The notes beneath the pieces are model-generated. The model was not told where the DNA came from. It saw only the letters and a list, made by a program, of their open reading frames with translations, and searched no databases. DNA of 64,000 nt. It comes from Paenibacillus sp. XY044 (GTDB taxonomy: Bacteria; Bacillota; Bacilli; Paenibacillales; Paenibacillaceae). This document shows positions 52,874-60,978 of this stretch, in pieces. The position numbers were made by a program, and so were the translations under genes. The stretch spans positions 124,001 to 188,000 of the forward strand of contig NZ_NQMO01000004.1 of NCBI RefSeq assembly GCF_002257645.1, written 5' to 3'. The stretch's first letter is position 1; every line of letters begins with the position of its first letter.

Positions 52874-54052
52874 ATGTACGACATGAATTCGAAGACGCTT
52901 CGGGTTGCGCTCATTGACGGTCCTGCCTATGCTCCGCTTTACGCATGCTTGTCGCAATTCAGTCAGCAGTTCGGGATTCAAGTGGACATTGGGTTCAAGG
53001 GAACACATCCTGAGCTGAATCGCCATGTACAAGAAAGTATGGAGAACGGCTTGCCATCCTATGATCTGATATCGACGCATACGAAATATGCGCCCTCGCA
53101 AGCCCGTTATTTATATGGATTAGAACAAGAATTCACCGCAGAAGAGCTGGAGGATTTCTCTCCCGCTCTTCTGGATCTTGCTCGCGTGCAAGGCAAATTG
53201 ATGAGTATTCCGCGTAATTTTGATGCCAGGCTGCTGTTCTACCGGCGCGATCGTTTGGAGGAGCTGGGGTTATCCGCTCCGGAGACCTGGGAGGAGCTAG
53301 CTCATGTCGCATCCAGTGTAACTGAAGCTGGCTACACGGGATTCGTATTCCCCGGGATGGAATCCGGGTTATTCGGGACCTTCTTCGAGTTATTAATCAG
53401 TGGCGGTGGACAGCTATTCGATGAGCAATTACAGCCTATGTTTGCCAGTGAAGCGGGAGTCGAGGCCCTTCAGAAGCTCAGACAATGGTATCAATGGGGG
53501 GGGACACCGAAAGGGCTGCCGGATATGCATTATGATGAAGTGTCGGCATCCTTTCGGCAGGGGGAGAGTACGATGGTTACCGATTGGCCAGGTTATTTCG
53601 GCTTACTCTCCGAATCACCCGTCGCTAACGTATTCGATCTTGCGTTGACCCCGAAATCGGCAAGCGGTCGTCGTGCGGTCTATTGCGGAAGTCATTCGTT
53701 CGCGATTCCAGCGTCCAGCGAGCACGTGAAAGAGGCACTTTTATTGTTGAAATTTATCACTTCGCCGGAAGCGCAAGCCGTGGATGCGGATCAAGGTCAT
53801 GTTCCTGTAAGACAATCGATCATGAAACGCCTGAAACGGGAGGCTCTACCGAATTCCATTGCCGCTAAACGCTGGACTCTACTAGAGGAGACAATCGCTA
53901 CGAGCGTCATTATACCACCCAAGTTTCCAACGTACCCTACGGCTGAGGACATTCTATGGCAAGCGCTTCGCAGATGCATCATAGGTGAATTGTCAGAACA
54001 TCAAGCGTTAGCCCTTGCATCGGAGCAAATTCAAGAGCTTATCCGTTCTTAG
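52874..54052 (+). CDS. Family 1 solute-binding protein without signal peptide
   Basis: 392 residues (383 if the ATG at 52883 is used; GGAGG at 52866 is 3 or 12 bases away). The fold is that of bacterial solute-binding proteins: LRVALIDGPAYAPLYACLSQ, STHTKYAPSQARYLYGLEQE, DARLLFYRRDRLEELGLSAP, GESTMVTDWPGYFGLL, CGSHSFAIPASSEHVKEAL. But the N-terminus MNSKTLRVALIDG starts directly with the first strand; there is no signal peptide or lipobox. It should stay in the cytoplasm. It might sense the imported sugar inside the cell, perhaps with the GntR protein, or be a relic. The operon continues into SDR 2 after 45 bases. Confidence 0.8.
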   Translation: MYDMNSKTLRVALIDGPAYAPLYACLSQFSQQFGIQVDIGFKGTHPELNRHVQESMENGLPSYDLISTHTKYAPSQARYLYGLEQEFTAEELEDFSPALLDLARVQGKLMSIPRNFDARLLFYRRDRLEELGLSAPETWEELAHVASSVTEAGYTGFVFPGMESGLFGTFFELLISGGGQLFDEQLQPMFASEAGVEALQKLRQWYQWGGTPKGLPDMHYDEVSASFRQGESTMVTDWPGYFGLLSESPVANVFDLALTPKSASGRRAVYCGSHSFAIPASSEHVKEALLLLKFITSPEAQAVDADQGHVPVRQSIMKRLKREALPNSIAAKRWTLLEETIATSVIIPPKFPTYPTAEDILWQALRRCIIGELSEHQALALASEQIQELIRS

Positions 54053-54097
54053 GCAAGAAGCAAGCATTCATGATACGGGTTGAGAGGAGGAAGTACG

Positions 54098-54859
54098 TTG
54101 TCTTTTGAAGGGAAAGTATGCATTGTAACGGGTGGCGGATCCGGTATCGGTGAAGTGACAGCCAGGAGATTCGCCTCCGAAGGCGCTATCGTGGTCATTG
54201 CAGATGTTAATGAAGAAGAGGCGCGAAGGGTCGTACATGAGATCATTCGCCATAACGGATCAGCAGTGGCTATACAGACGGACGTATCCGACGGCATGGC
54301 GGTTCAAGCGCTTGTTACGGATGTTGTCAGGCAATTCGGTCGGATCGATGTCTTATTCAATAATGCTGCAACCATATTGCCTAAACCATTGGAAGAGGTA
54401 TTGGAACACGAATGGACAAGGGTAATCGACATTAACCTGAAGAGCGTATATCTGATGATTAAATATACGATACCTTATTTAAGGACCACGTGTGGGAGTA
54501 TCGTCAATATGGCCTCGTTGAATGGTTTGGTTGGACAGAAGCAGAACGCCGTCTACGTCGCGACCAAAGGCGCCATCATTGCCATGACGAAAGCTCTTGC
54601 CATCGATTATGCCCCTGACAAGGTACGGGTGAACTGTATCTGCCCAGCGGGCGTGATGACGCCGCTTCTAGAGAAATGGACGATGGAGCAGGCCGATCCA
54701 GAGCAGGTACGCACCTCACTCAATGAGATGCATGCGCTTGGCAGACCGGCACGTGCAGAGGAAATTGCCGATGCCGTCATATTTCTGGCTTCGGAATCAT
54801 CGCAGTTCATCACAGGCATTGCCTTGCCGGTAGATGGCGGCGCATCGTTAGGCTATTGA
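54098..54859 (+). CDS. Short-chain dehydrogenase 2 (fucoside locus)
   Basis: 253 residues from a TTG seven bases after GAGGAGG; an earlier in-frame TTG at 54080 lies upstream of that site and is rejected. Motifs: TGGGSGIG (11-18), D36 in IADVN (NAD+ preference), NNAA (88-91, Gly replaced by Ala), S140, and Y153-VAT-K157. Probably the second dehydrogenase of the L-fucose route. Between the signal-less binding protein and the dehydratase gene in the same operon. Confidence 0.85.
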   Translation: MSFEGKVCIVTGGGSGIGEVTARRFASEGAIVVIADVNEEEARRVVHEIIRHNGSAVAIQTDVSDGMAVQALVTDVVRQFGRIDVLFNNAATILPKPLEEVLEHEWTRVIDINLKSVYLMIKYTIPYLRTTCGSIVNMASLNGLVGQKQNAVYVATKGAIIAMTKALAIDYAPDKVRVNCICPAGVMTPLLEKWTMEQADPEQVRTSLNEMHALGRPARAEEIADAVIFLASESSQFITGIALPVDGGASLGY

Positions 54860-54890
54860 AGACATCGAGGGAACAGGGGAGATTGAAATC

Positions 54891-55988
54891 ATGAAGATCA
54901 TAAAGGCAGAGAGCTTTATTTTGCACGTTCCCATCACTCCGCCGATTACAGATGCGATTAATGTCGCTACTCATTGGGGCGTGACTGGCATTCGCATCTA
55001 TACCGATGAGGGAATAACGGGTTACGGCTACACGGGCACATGCGCACAAGGAGACGAGATGATCGCAGCGACCATTGATCGCTATTATGCTAAGAAGCTG
55101 ATCGGCAAGGACCCGTTCATGGTGAAGCAAATTTGGGATGAGCTGCGATATGGGGAGATGCATTGGATTGGTCGCGCAGGGGTCACGCATATGGCCTTAG
55201 CCGCAGTAGACATTGCCTTATGGGATATCATGGCGAAGTCTTTGAACAAACCGTTGTGGCAGCTTCTCGGAGGACATAAATCACAGAAGATTAAAGCTTA
55301 TAATACGAATGGCGGTTGGTTGAATTGGAGTCAGAATCGGCTCATTGCCGATATGACCAACATTCTTGAAGAGGGATTTACCGCAGTAAAGATGAAAGTC
55401 GGCAAGCCGGATCCACGTGAGGATTTTGCTCGGGTACAGGCGGTACGTCGCGCGATCGGGGATCAAGCCGGATTGATGATTGACGTGAACCAGCAATGGA
55501 ACATCACGACAGCGATGACGTGGGGCAAGAAATTGGAACAGTTCGACCTTCTCTGGCTCGAGGAACCGCTGAATCCGGATGACATCATGAATCACCGGAA
55601 ATTGGCAGATGAGCTGAACGTACCGATTGCACTTGGCGAACATGTGTATTCCAAATATGCGTTTCGTGATTACATCCATCAGGGTGCAGTCGAATATGTG
55701 CAGGTGGATGTCACGCGTGTTGCGGGTATTACCGAATGGCTGCAAATTGCCGGATTAGCCGCCGCATACGATTTACCGATATGCCCGCATGTCGGCGATA
55801 TGGGGCAAATTCATCAGCATCTGGTTGCATCCACGCCGAATGCGGTTCTGTTAGAGTATATTCCTTGGATTCGTCATATTTTCGAAGAGCCAGCAACGGT
55901 AAAGGACGGGTACTATGTGCTGCCGCAGATGCCAGGAGCATCGACCGAAATCATTCCGCGTTATTTTGATGAATACCGAGTTCAGTAA
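54891..55988 (+). CDS. Enolase-superfamily sugar-acid dehydratase (mandelate racemase group)
   Basis: 365 residues. Metal ligands D198 (DVNQQW), E224 (LEEPL) and E250 (GEH). Bases K167-M-K169 and the D273/H300 dyad (VDVTRVAG, CPHVGD) place it in the mandelate racemase subgroup of acid-sugar dehydratases. In context it would dehydrate L-fuconate to 2-keto-3-deoxy-L-fuconate, although it is shorter than the characterised L-fuconate dehydratases (about 430 residues) and could act on another aldonate. ATG after AGGGGAGA. Operon with SDR 2 and the GH29 enzyme. Confidence 0.87.
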   Translation: MKIIKAESFILHVPITPPITDAINVATHWGVTGIRIYTDEGITGYGYTGTCAQGDEMIAATIDRYYAKKLIGKDPFMVKQIWDELRYGEMHWIGRAGVTHMALAAVDIALWDIMAKSLNKPLWQLLGGHKSQKIKAYNTNGGWLNWSQNRLIADMTNILEEGFTAVKMKVGKPDPREDFARVQAVRRAIGDQAGLMIDVNQQWNITTAMTWGKKLEQFDLLWLEEPLNPDDIMNHRKLADELNVPIALGEHVYSKYAFRDYIHQGAVEYVQVDVTRVAGITEWLQIAGLAAAYDLPICPHVGDMGQIHQHLVASTPNAVLLEYIPWIRHIFEEPATVKDGYYVLPQMPGASTEIIPRYFDEYRVQ

Positions 55989-56029
55989 TTATGCTATTCC
56001 ACGATTAAATCACGAGGAGATGGATATTC

Positions 56030-57304
56030 ATGAAAGCAGTTCATCCACAGGCGCAATGGTTTGATGAAGCTCGATTCGGTGTGTTTATTCACTGGGGTCC
56101 GTATGCATTACGCGAAATTGAGGCTTCTTGGCCTTTAATGCCCCATAGCCGTCAGCATCTGGATGTTGAAACCTATGAAAGTCTGGCAGATGAGTTCCAT
56201 CCTACGAGCTATAATCCCAGAGAATGGGCTCAGTATGCGAAGGAAGCAGGTGCGAAATACGTGGTGCTCACCGCGAAGCATCATGATGGATTCTGCCTCT
56301 TCGACACGGCAACAACCGACTATTGCGCGACGAAGAGAGGACCGCAACAAGATTTGATCGCACCTTATGTCGAGGCTGTGAGAGAAGTAGGGTTAAAAGT
56401 GGGGTTGTATTTTACGACCATTGACTGGCATGATCCTGACTTCGCTACCATCCCCATTAGCAAGGGGATTCAATCGCCCAAGCCGAATACATATGATCCT
56501 GCGAGATGGTGGCAGTTCCATAAGCGCTTTATGGAACAACTGCGTGAATTACTAACCAATTACGGTCGAATTGATCTGATATGGTTCGATGTTCCGGGAT
56601 TCGGCGCTGATCGCTGGCGCAGCAGTGAAGTGAAGCAAATGATGTTGAACTTGCAGCCGCATCTCGTCATTAACGATCGGTTGCCAGACGTGGGTGACTA
56701 TGAGACGCCAGAACAATTCGTACCGACACATCCACCGGATGGATGGTGGGAGACCTGCATGACCATGAATCATCAATGGGCTTATCATTCCGATGCTTCA
56801 ACCTATAAAAGCGAAGTACGACTACTAGATACATTGCTCGAAGTGGCAAGCAAAGGGGGGAACCTGCTGGTAAATGTAGGTCCCAGGCCCGATGGCACCT
56901 GGCCCGAAGAAGCGATCGAACGATTACAGCGAATCGGAGCGTGGCTTGGCCACTCGGGTGATAGTATTTATGGAACCCAACGCGTTGTAGAACATTATCC
57001 TCCTTGTTTTTATGGACCTATGACCCGAAAGGGAAATACGATCTATTTGCATGTAAGAGAGATTCCGAGATTCCCTGTGGAAGTGCGTGAACTGGGAGGC
57101 CGAGTGAAGTCTGTGAAGTTGCTGAAGACGGGAGAAGAACTCGCTTACAAAGTAGAAGAAATATTCGGGCACTTGAGCGGGACAGAAGGAAGGTACAGCG
57201 TAAATCGGATCTGGATCGATGTCCCCGCCGAATTCTGCGACGAATGGAACACGGTCATTGCTGTAGAATTTGATCAAGAACCCATTTGGCCTGTGCGCAA
57301 ATAG
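56030..57304 (+). CDS. Glycoside hydrolase family 29 alpha-L-fucosidase
   Basis: 424 residues. Family motifs: FGVFIHWGPYA (16-26), LTAKHHDGFCLFDT (80-93), and IDLIWFDVPGFG (181-192) with the nucleophile D187. NLLVNVGPRPDG near 287 closes the barrel, followed by a C-terminal beta-sandwich. No signal peptide, so it acts on imported fucosides. The ATG is preceded by GAGGAG. Last gene of the operon, before a strong terminator. It supplies free L-fucose to the oxidative pathway encoded upstream. Confidence 0.92.
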   Translation: MKAVHPQAQWFDEARFGVFIHWGPYALREIEASWPLMPHSRQHLDVETYESLADEFHPTSYNPREWAQYAKEAGAKYVVLTAKHHDGFCLFDTATTDYCATKRGPQQDLIAPYVEAVREVGLKVGLYFTTIDWHDPDFATIPISKGIQSPKPNTYDPARWWQFHKRFMEQLRELLTNYGRIDLIWFDVPGFGADRWRSSEVKQMMLNLQPHLVINDRLPDVGDYETPEQFVPTHPPDGWWETCMTMNHQWAYHSDASTYKSEVRLLDTLLEVASKGGNLLVNVGPRPDGTWPEEAIERLQRIGAWLGHSGDSIYGTQRVVEHYPPCFYGPMTRKGNTIYLHVREIPRFPVEVRELGGRVKSVKLLKTGEELAYKVEEIFGHLSGTEGRYSVNRIWIDVPAEFCDEWNTVIAVEFDQEPIWPVRK

Positions 57305-57307
57305 GTG

Positions 57308-57356
57308 GAAAACTCCCCTTCATGGTTTAATACGGAGGGGAGTTTTCGTGTTTTTA
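57308..57356 (+). terminator. Terminator of the fucoside operon
   Basis: GAAAACTCCCCT (57308-57319) pairs with GGGGAGTTTTC (57337-57347) through a loop of about 17 bases, followed by GTGTTTTT. Confidence 0.85.
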
Positions 57357-57449
57357 CAATACGGGCTTTCGTAACTTTGTTACATTGGGCAGAGGATAAC
57401 CTTGTAATCCCGGCTTATTCTCCAATCCGAAGTGAGAGGTAGTGAAACC

Positions 57450-57839
57450 ATGAAGCTGTCGCAAATTCGATTGATAACAGGCGATATTCATCAGAGTGTG
57501 CCGTTCTACAGAGACGTGATGGAGTTTTCATTGAGATTCTATGCTGAAGAGATGCAGTTCGCATCGTTTCATACCGGAGAAACAAAGCTCGAAATCTTTT
57601 CCCGTGATCAAATATCTGAAGTGATTGGTGAGGAGGATCTTCCGGCCGACGTGGAGTCGCAATCGAAATTTTTACTCAGTTTTGAGGTGGAGCAAGTCGA
57701 TGAGTTTTACGCCAGTTTGAAGAATAAAGGGGTACTATTCATCAACGAACCTCATGATCGAAAGGAATGGAATGCGAGAGTTGTCCATTTACGAGATCCC
57801 GACGGCAATGTGATTGAGTTATACAAACATCCGCTTTAA
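57450..57839 (+). CDS. VOC-family (glyoxalase/dioxygenase fold) protein
   Basis: 129 residues from the ATG after GAGAGG. The two beta-alpha-beta-beta-beta units of the vicinal-oxygen-chelate fold are visible: RLITGDIHQSVPFYRDVMEF with TKLEIFS, and VEQVDEFYASLKNKGVLFI with VVHLRDPDGNVIELYK. Possible metal ligands include E at the end of the second unit. The substrate is unknown; members include glyoxalase I, bleomycin/fosfomycin resistance proteins and dioxygenases. Stand-alone, convergent with the AraC gene. Confidence 0.85.
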   Translation: MKLSQIRLITGDIHQSVPFYRDVMEFSLRFYAEEMQFASFHTGETKLEIFSRDQISEVIGEEDLPADVESQSKFLLSFEVEQVDEFYASLKNKGVLFINEPHDRKEWNARVVHLRDPDGNVIELYKHPL

Positions 57840-57855
57840 TGGAACTAACCAGGAT

Positions 57856-58659
57856 TTATTCACCCAGCAGCTTGGTGTATTCTTCCGGAGATTTTCCAAT
57901 AATGGATTTGAAATCTTTAATGAAATGGGCTTGATCGTAATAGCCGAGATCCAAAGCAAGTTTTGACCAATCGGGAATATCCCGGTTGGTCATTTTTTCG
58001 ACCGCTTCATGAAGCCGATAGCGTTGAATCATCCATTTGGGACTAATACCCACATACTGGCGGAATAACAGTTGAAGCTGTCTTATTGGAATGGAAAAGC
58101 GTTTTACAATATCCTCAACTTTGATGATGCTTCTATCGGAGATGACACATTGGATGATCGTATTGATCAAATCGACATGGCTATCCGGCTCAGGCAGCCG
58201 TTCCCGGATAAAAAATTCTGCAAAAGGAATCATTTGTTCCGGAGTTTCCTGAGCAAAAAGCTGGTGCTCCAACGCTTGACTGCTCATTCCGAAAACATTC
58301 TCGAAGGATACCGTACGATTCGTTATTGCTGAAACGGGACGATTCAGAAAAGGGTAATAGGCTCCGGGCCGGAACTTGACGCCGAAGACAGCGCCTTGTT
58401 CCCGGAGAAGAATGGAAAACCTTCCTTTTATGACTCCCACAACTCGGGAGTTGTCCTGTTCAAACACAAGATGAACGGAGGGATGAGGCAGACTTTCCTG
58501 AAGATGCGGTTCTTGCCCGCGAAGATCCCAGTGGACGACCCAGTAATGTTCGATAAAATGGGCTAAATCCATGGCGGGGGAGTGAAGGGATACGGTGAAT
58601 TTTGGAGCTTCTTTATTTACATTTAACAGCCCGATGGGTTTAATAACTTTCGATTGCAT
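57856..58659 (-). CDS. AraC-family transcriptional regulator (cytoplasmic)
   Basis: 267 residues. The N-terminal domain resembles DUF6597 (FTVSLHSPAMDLAHFIEHYW, GAVFGVKFRPGAYYPFL), common in soluble AraC regulators. The C-terminal AraC double helix-turn-helix is at about 175-262 (RSIIKVEDIVKRFSIPIRQL, GYYDQAHFIKDFKSIIGKSP). GGAGG precedes the ATG at a long spacing. Convergent with the VOC gene and pointing away from the transporter at 59093; target genes unknown. Confidence 0.88.
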   Translation of the reverse strand: MQSKVIKPIGLLNVNKEAPKFTVSLHSPAMDLAHFIEHYWVVHWDLRGQEPHLQESLPHPSVHLVFEQDNSRVVGVIKGRFSILLREQGAVFGVKFRPGAYYPFLNRPVSAITNRTVSFENVFGMSSQALEHQLFAQETPEQMIPFAEFFIRERLPEPDSHVDLINTIIQCVISDRSIIKVEDIVKRFSIPIRQLQLLFRQYVGISPKWMIQRYRLHEAVEKMTNRDIPDWSKLALDLGYYDQAHFIKDFKSIIGKSPEEYTKLLGE

Positions 58660-59092
58660 CAGGAATCCCTCCAGAATAAAACAGTTTAGGGGAATTGTTA
58701 CGAATATTATAGCATAGCTGCGAGTGGCACATGGTCTTAGTTAAAGTACTATTAAGCTGCCGGAAAGGAACATTTTAGAACTACGTCCCGATGGTCTCAG
58801 ACTTCCAAGGCCATCCCCTCCAACCCCCGCAAACATTGCGCAACCAATCAAATAATGCGACTTGCCAATAATCCGATATTGTATGCTTCCCATCAAACCA
58901 TCCTACATGCTTCAGCACCCTAACCCCACCACGCCCTTCCCGCTTACCCCACCGATCTTTCCACACCCCCGAAAATATTGCGCACCCCATCAAAAAATGT
59001 TGCTTGCCTGAAATCCGGGGCTCGTCATATCATGAGTCCATGCGGAAGCGGGCCTGCAAGTTCCGTCGAGATCATCAGGGAAGGGGAAGATC
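58660..59092. repeat. Intergenic region with 52-bp imperfect direct repeat
   Basis: Copies at 58824-58875 and 58966-59017 both begin CCCCCG and end AATCCG, with shared ATTGCGCA and CTTGCC blocks; about 41 of 52 positions agree. Start-to-start distance is 142 bases. The second copy ends 75 bases before the permease ATG. The stretch is unusually C-rich on this strand. The repeats may be binding sites for a regulator of the transporter operon. No gene was accepted here; a minus-strand frame across it reads through both repeats without a ribosome site. Confidence 0.6.
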
Positions 59093-60025
59093 ATGAGAGC
59101 CATCCGTCAGCCGAATCAGCGAAAATCTTTTCGAGTGCGTGACAATCTGCAGCTGTACTTAATAATGCTTCCCGTTCTGGTTCACATTTTTATTTTCAGC
59201 TATATTCCGATGTACGGGATTCTGATCGCTTTTCAGAATTACTACCCGGGCAAACCCTTTCTATCCCTGCACGGAACCGATTGGGTCGGCTTTCAGCATT
59301 TCATCGACTTTTTTAACGGCCCGTATTTCGGGCGATTGATGCGGAACACGTTTTTGCTCAGCTTTTATTTTCTGGTGTTTGGCTTCTGGGTGCCGATCTT
59401 GTTTGCGCTGCTGCTCAATGAACTGAAAAGCGGCGTATTTAAAAAATACGTGCAGACGGCAAGCTATTTGCCCCATTTTATTTCGAATGTGGTCGTGGCG
59501 GGGATGGTGTTGTCTTTTATCAATACGGACGGCATCGTGAACGCCATCGTCAAGCTGTTCGGCGGCACGCCGGTGGCGCTGAATACGGAGCCGGGGTATT
59601 TTCCGGCGATTTATACGATTACGAGCATCTGGAAGTCGTTTGGGTGGAGCAGCATTTTATATTTGGCCGCCATGTCCTCCGTGGACCCTCATCAGTACGA
59701 AGCGGCGAAGATGGACGGGGCCAACCGCTTCAAGCAAATGCTCCATATTACGCTGCCGGCCATTCGGCCCACGATTTTTATCCTGCTGATATTTGCGATC
59801 GGCAATTTGCTATCGGCTAACAGCGAGTTTATTTTACTCATTTATAACCCGATGGTGTACGAGACGGCCGATGTCATCGGCACGTATTTGTACCGCGACG
59901 GCCTGCTGGGCGGCAATTTCAGCGCAGGAACGGCCGTGGGATTGTTTATCTCGATCATCAATTTCACGCTGCTGTACACAGCCAATACGCTCAGCCGTAA
60001 ATATTCCGATTATGCCTTATGGTAA
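59093..60025 (+). CDS. Carbohydrate ABC transporter permease 1 (fourth system)
   Basis: 310 residues, ATG after AAGGGGAAG. LplB/YteP type; first membrane segment near 22-42 (YLIMLPVLVHIFIFSYIPMY), coupling loop EAAKMDGANRFKQMLHITLP near 203. First gene of an operon with 60037 and 60979. No glycosidase is within the window, so the substrate cannot be guessed. No ATPase gene. Confidence 0.9.
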   Translation: MRAIRQPNQRKSFRVRDNLQLYLIMLPVLVHIFIFSYIPMYGILIAFQNYYPGKPFLSLHGTDWVGFQHFIDFFNGPYFGRLMRNTFLLSFYFLVFGFWVPILFALLLNELKSGVFKKYVQTASYLPHFISNVVVAGMVLSFINTDGIVNAIVKLFGGTPVALNTEPGYFPAIYTITSIWKSFGWSSILYLAAMSSVDPHQYEAAKMDGANRFKQMLHITLPAIRPTIFILLIFAIGNLLSANSEFILLIYNPMVYETADVIGTYLYRDGLLGGNFSAGTAVGLFISIINFTLLYTANTLSRKYSDYALW

Positions 60026-60036
60026 GGGGGAGTCCC

Positions 60037-60948
60037 ATGGCCGCCTTGGTCAAAAGAAATCCGAACACCATCAAGCAAGGCTCGGTTGTCGTCGACGTCG
60101 TGTTGTATGCGCTGGCGCTCGCCCTTTGCTTAATCACGCTGTATCCTTTTTATTTCGTGATCATTATGTCCATCAGCTCACCGACGGAAGTCGCGGCCAT
60201 GAATGTGTTCTGGTATCCGAAAGGATTCTTCCTCGATTCGTACAAGCTGATCGTCAGCGATACGAAAATGTGGTGGGCTTATTCCAATACGTTGATCTAT
60301 GTGAGTGCGGGTACGATTTTAAACTGTCTGACGGCCGTGCTCGGCGCCTATCCGCTCACTGTTCGCAATCTCATGGGCAGGAAATGGGTCGTGTCGTACC
60401 TGCTGATCCCGATGTATTTTGGAGGCGGTCTCATTCCGTCCTACCTGCTGGTGAACAAGCTTGGCCTGTATAACACGATGTTCGCGGTCATCATTCCGGG
60501 GATGGTCAGCATTTGGAACATCATCCTGGTGCGGACGTTCTTTGCCAACATTCCGGACGGGCTGAAGGAGTCGGCCTTTATCGACGGCGCTTCCCATTTG
60601 CAGCTGCTGTTCCGGGTCATTATCCCGATATCCAAGCCGATCTTGGCGGTCATCGCCATTTATTCAGTCGTCGGCATCTGGAACAGCTGGTTCGACGCGC
60701 TCGTGTACTTACCGAATGAGAAGCTGCATCCGCTGCAAATGTATCTGTACCGGGTCGTGGTCCAGCAGTCGGTCGATTTGAAGATGCTATCGATGGAGGA
60801 TGCGAAAAATGCGGTCGCCAACATGCTCTCGAACATTCAGCTGAAATACGCCATTATCGTATTCACGACGTTACCCGTCATATTTACATATCCGTTCTTT
60901 CAGAAGTATTTCATCAAGGGAGCGCTGCTGGGTTCATTAAAGGAATAG
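60037..60948 (+). CDS. Carbohydrate ABC transporter permease 2 (fourth system)
   Basis: 303 residues; ATG at 60037 after GGGGGAG is chosen over a GTG-type start that overlaps the previous gene. MalG-like permease, coupling loop KESAFIDGASHLQLLFRVII (Glu-Ser in place of Glu-Ala), C-terminal PFFQKYFIKGALLGSLKE. Partner of 59093. Confidence 0.9.
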   Translation: MAALVKRNPNTIKQGSVVVDVVLYALALALCLITLYPFYFVIIMSISSPTEVAAMNVFWYPKGFFLDSYKLIVSDTKMWWAYSNTLIYVSAGTILNCLTAVLGAYPLTVRNLMGRKWVVSYLLIPMYFGGGLIPSYLLVNKLGLYNTMFAVIIPGMVSIWNIILVRTFFANIPDGLKESAFIDGASHLQLLFRVIIPISKPILAVIAIYSVVGIWNSWFDALVYLPNEKLHPLQMYLYRVVVQQSVDLKMLSMEDAKNAVANMLSNIQLKYAIIVFTTLPVIFTYPFFQKYFIKGALLGSLKE

Positions 60949-60978
60949 GCTGAGGCCATCCGAAGGGGGAAGAGTTGT

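Noticed and set aside
58781-58993. 70-codon minus-strand frame upstream of the fourth transporter
   Set aside because: It reads through the 52-bp direct repeats, which explains its repeated Gly/Trp-rich pattern; no start site.
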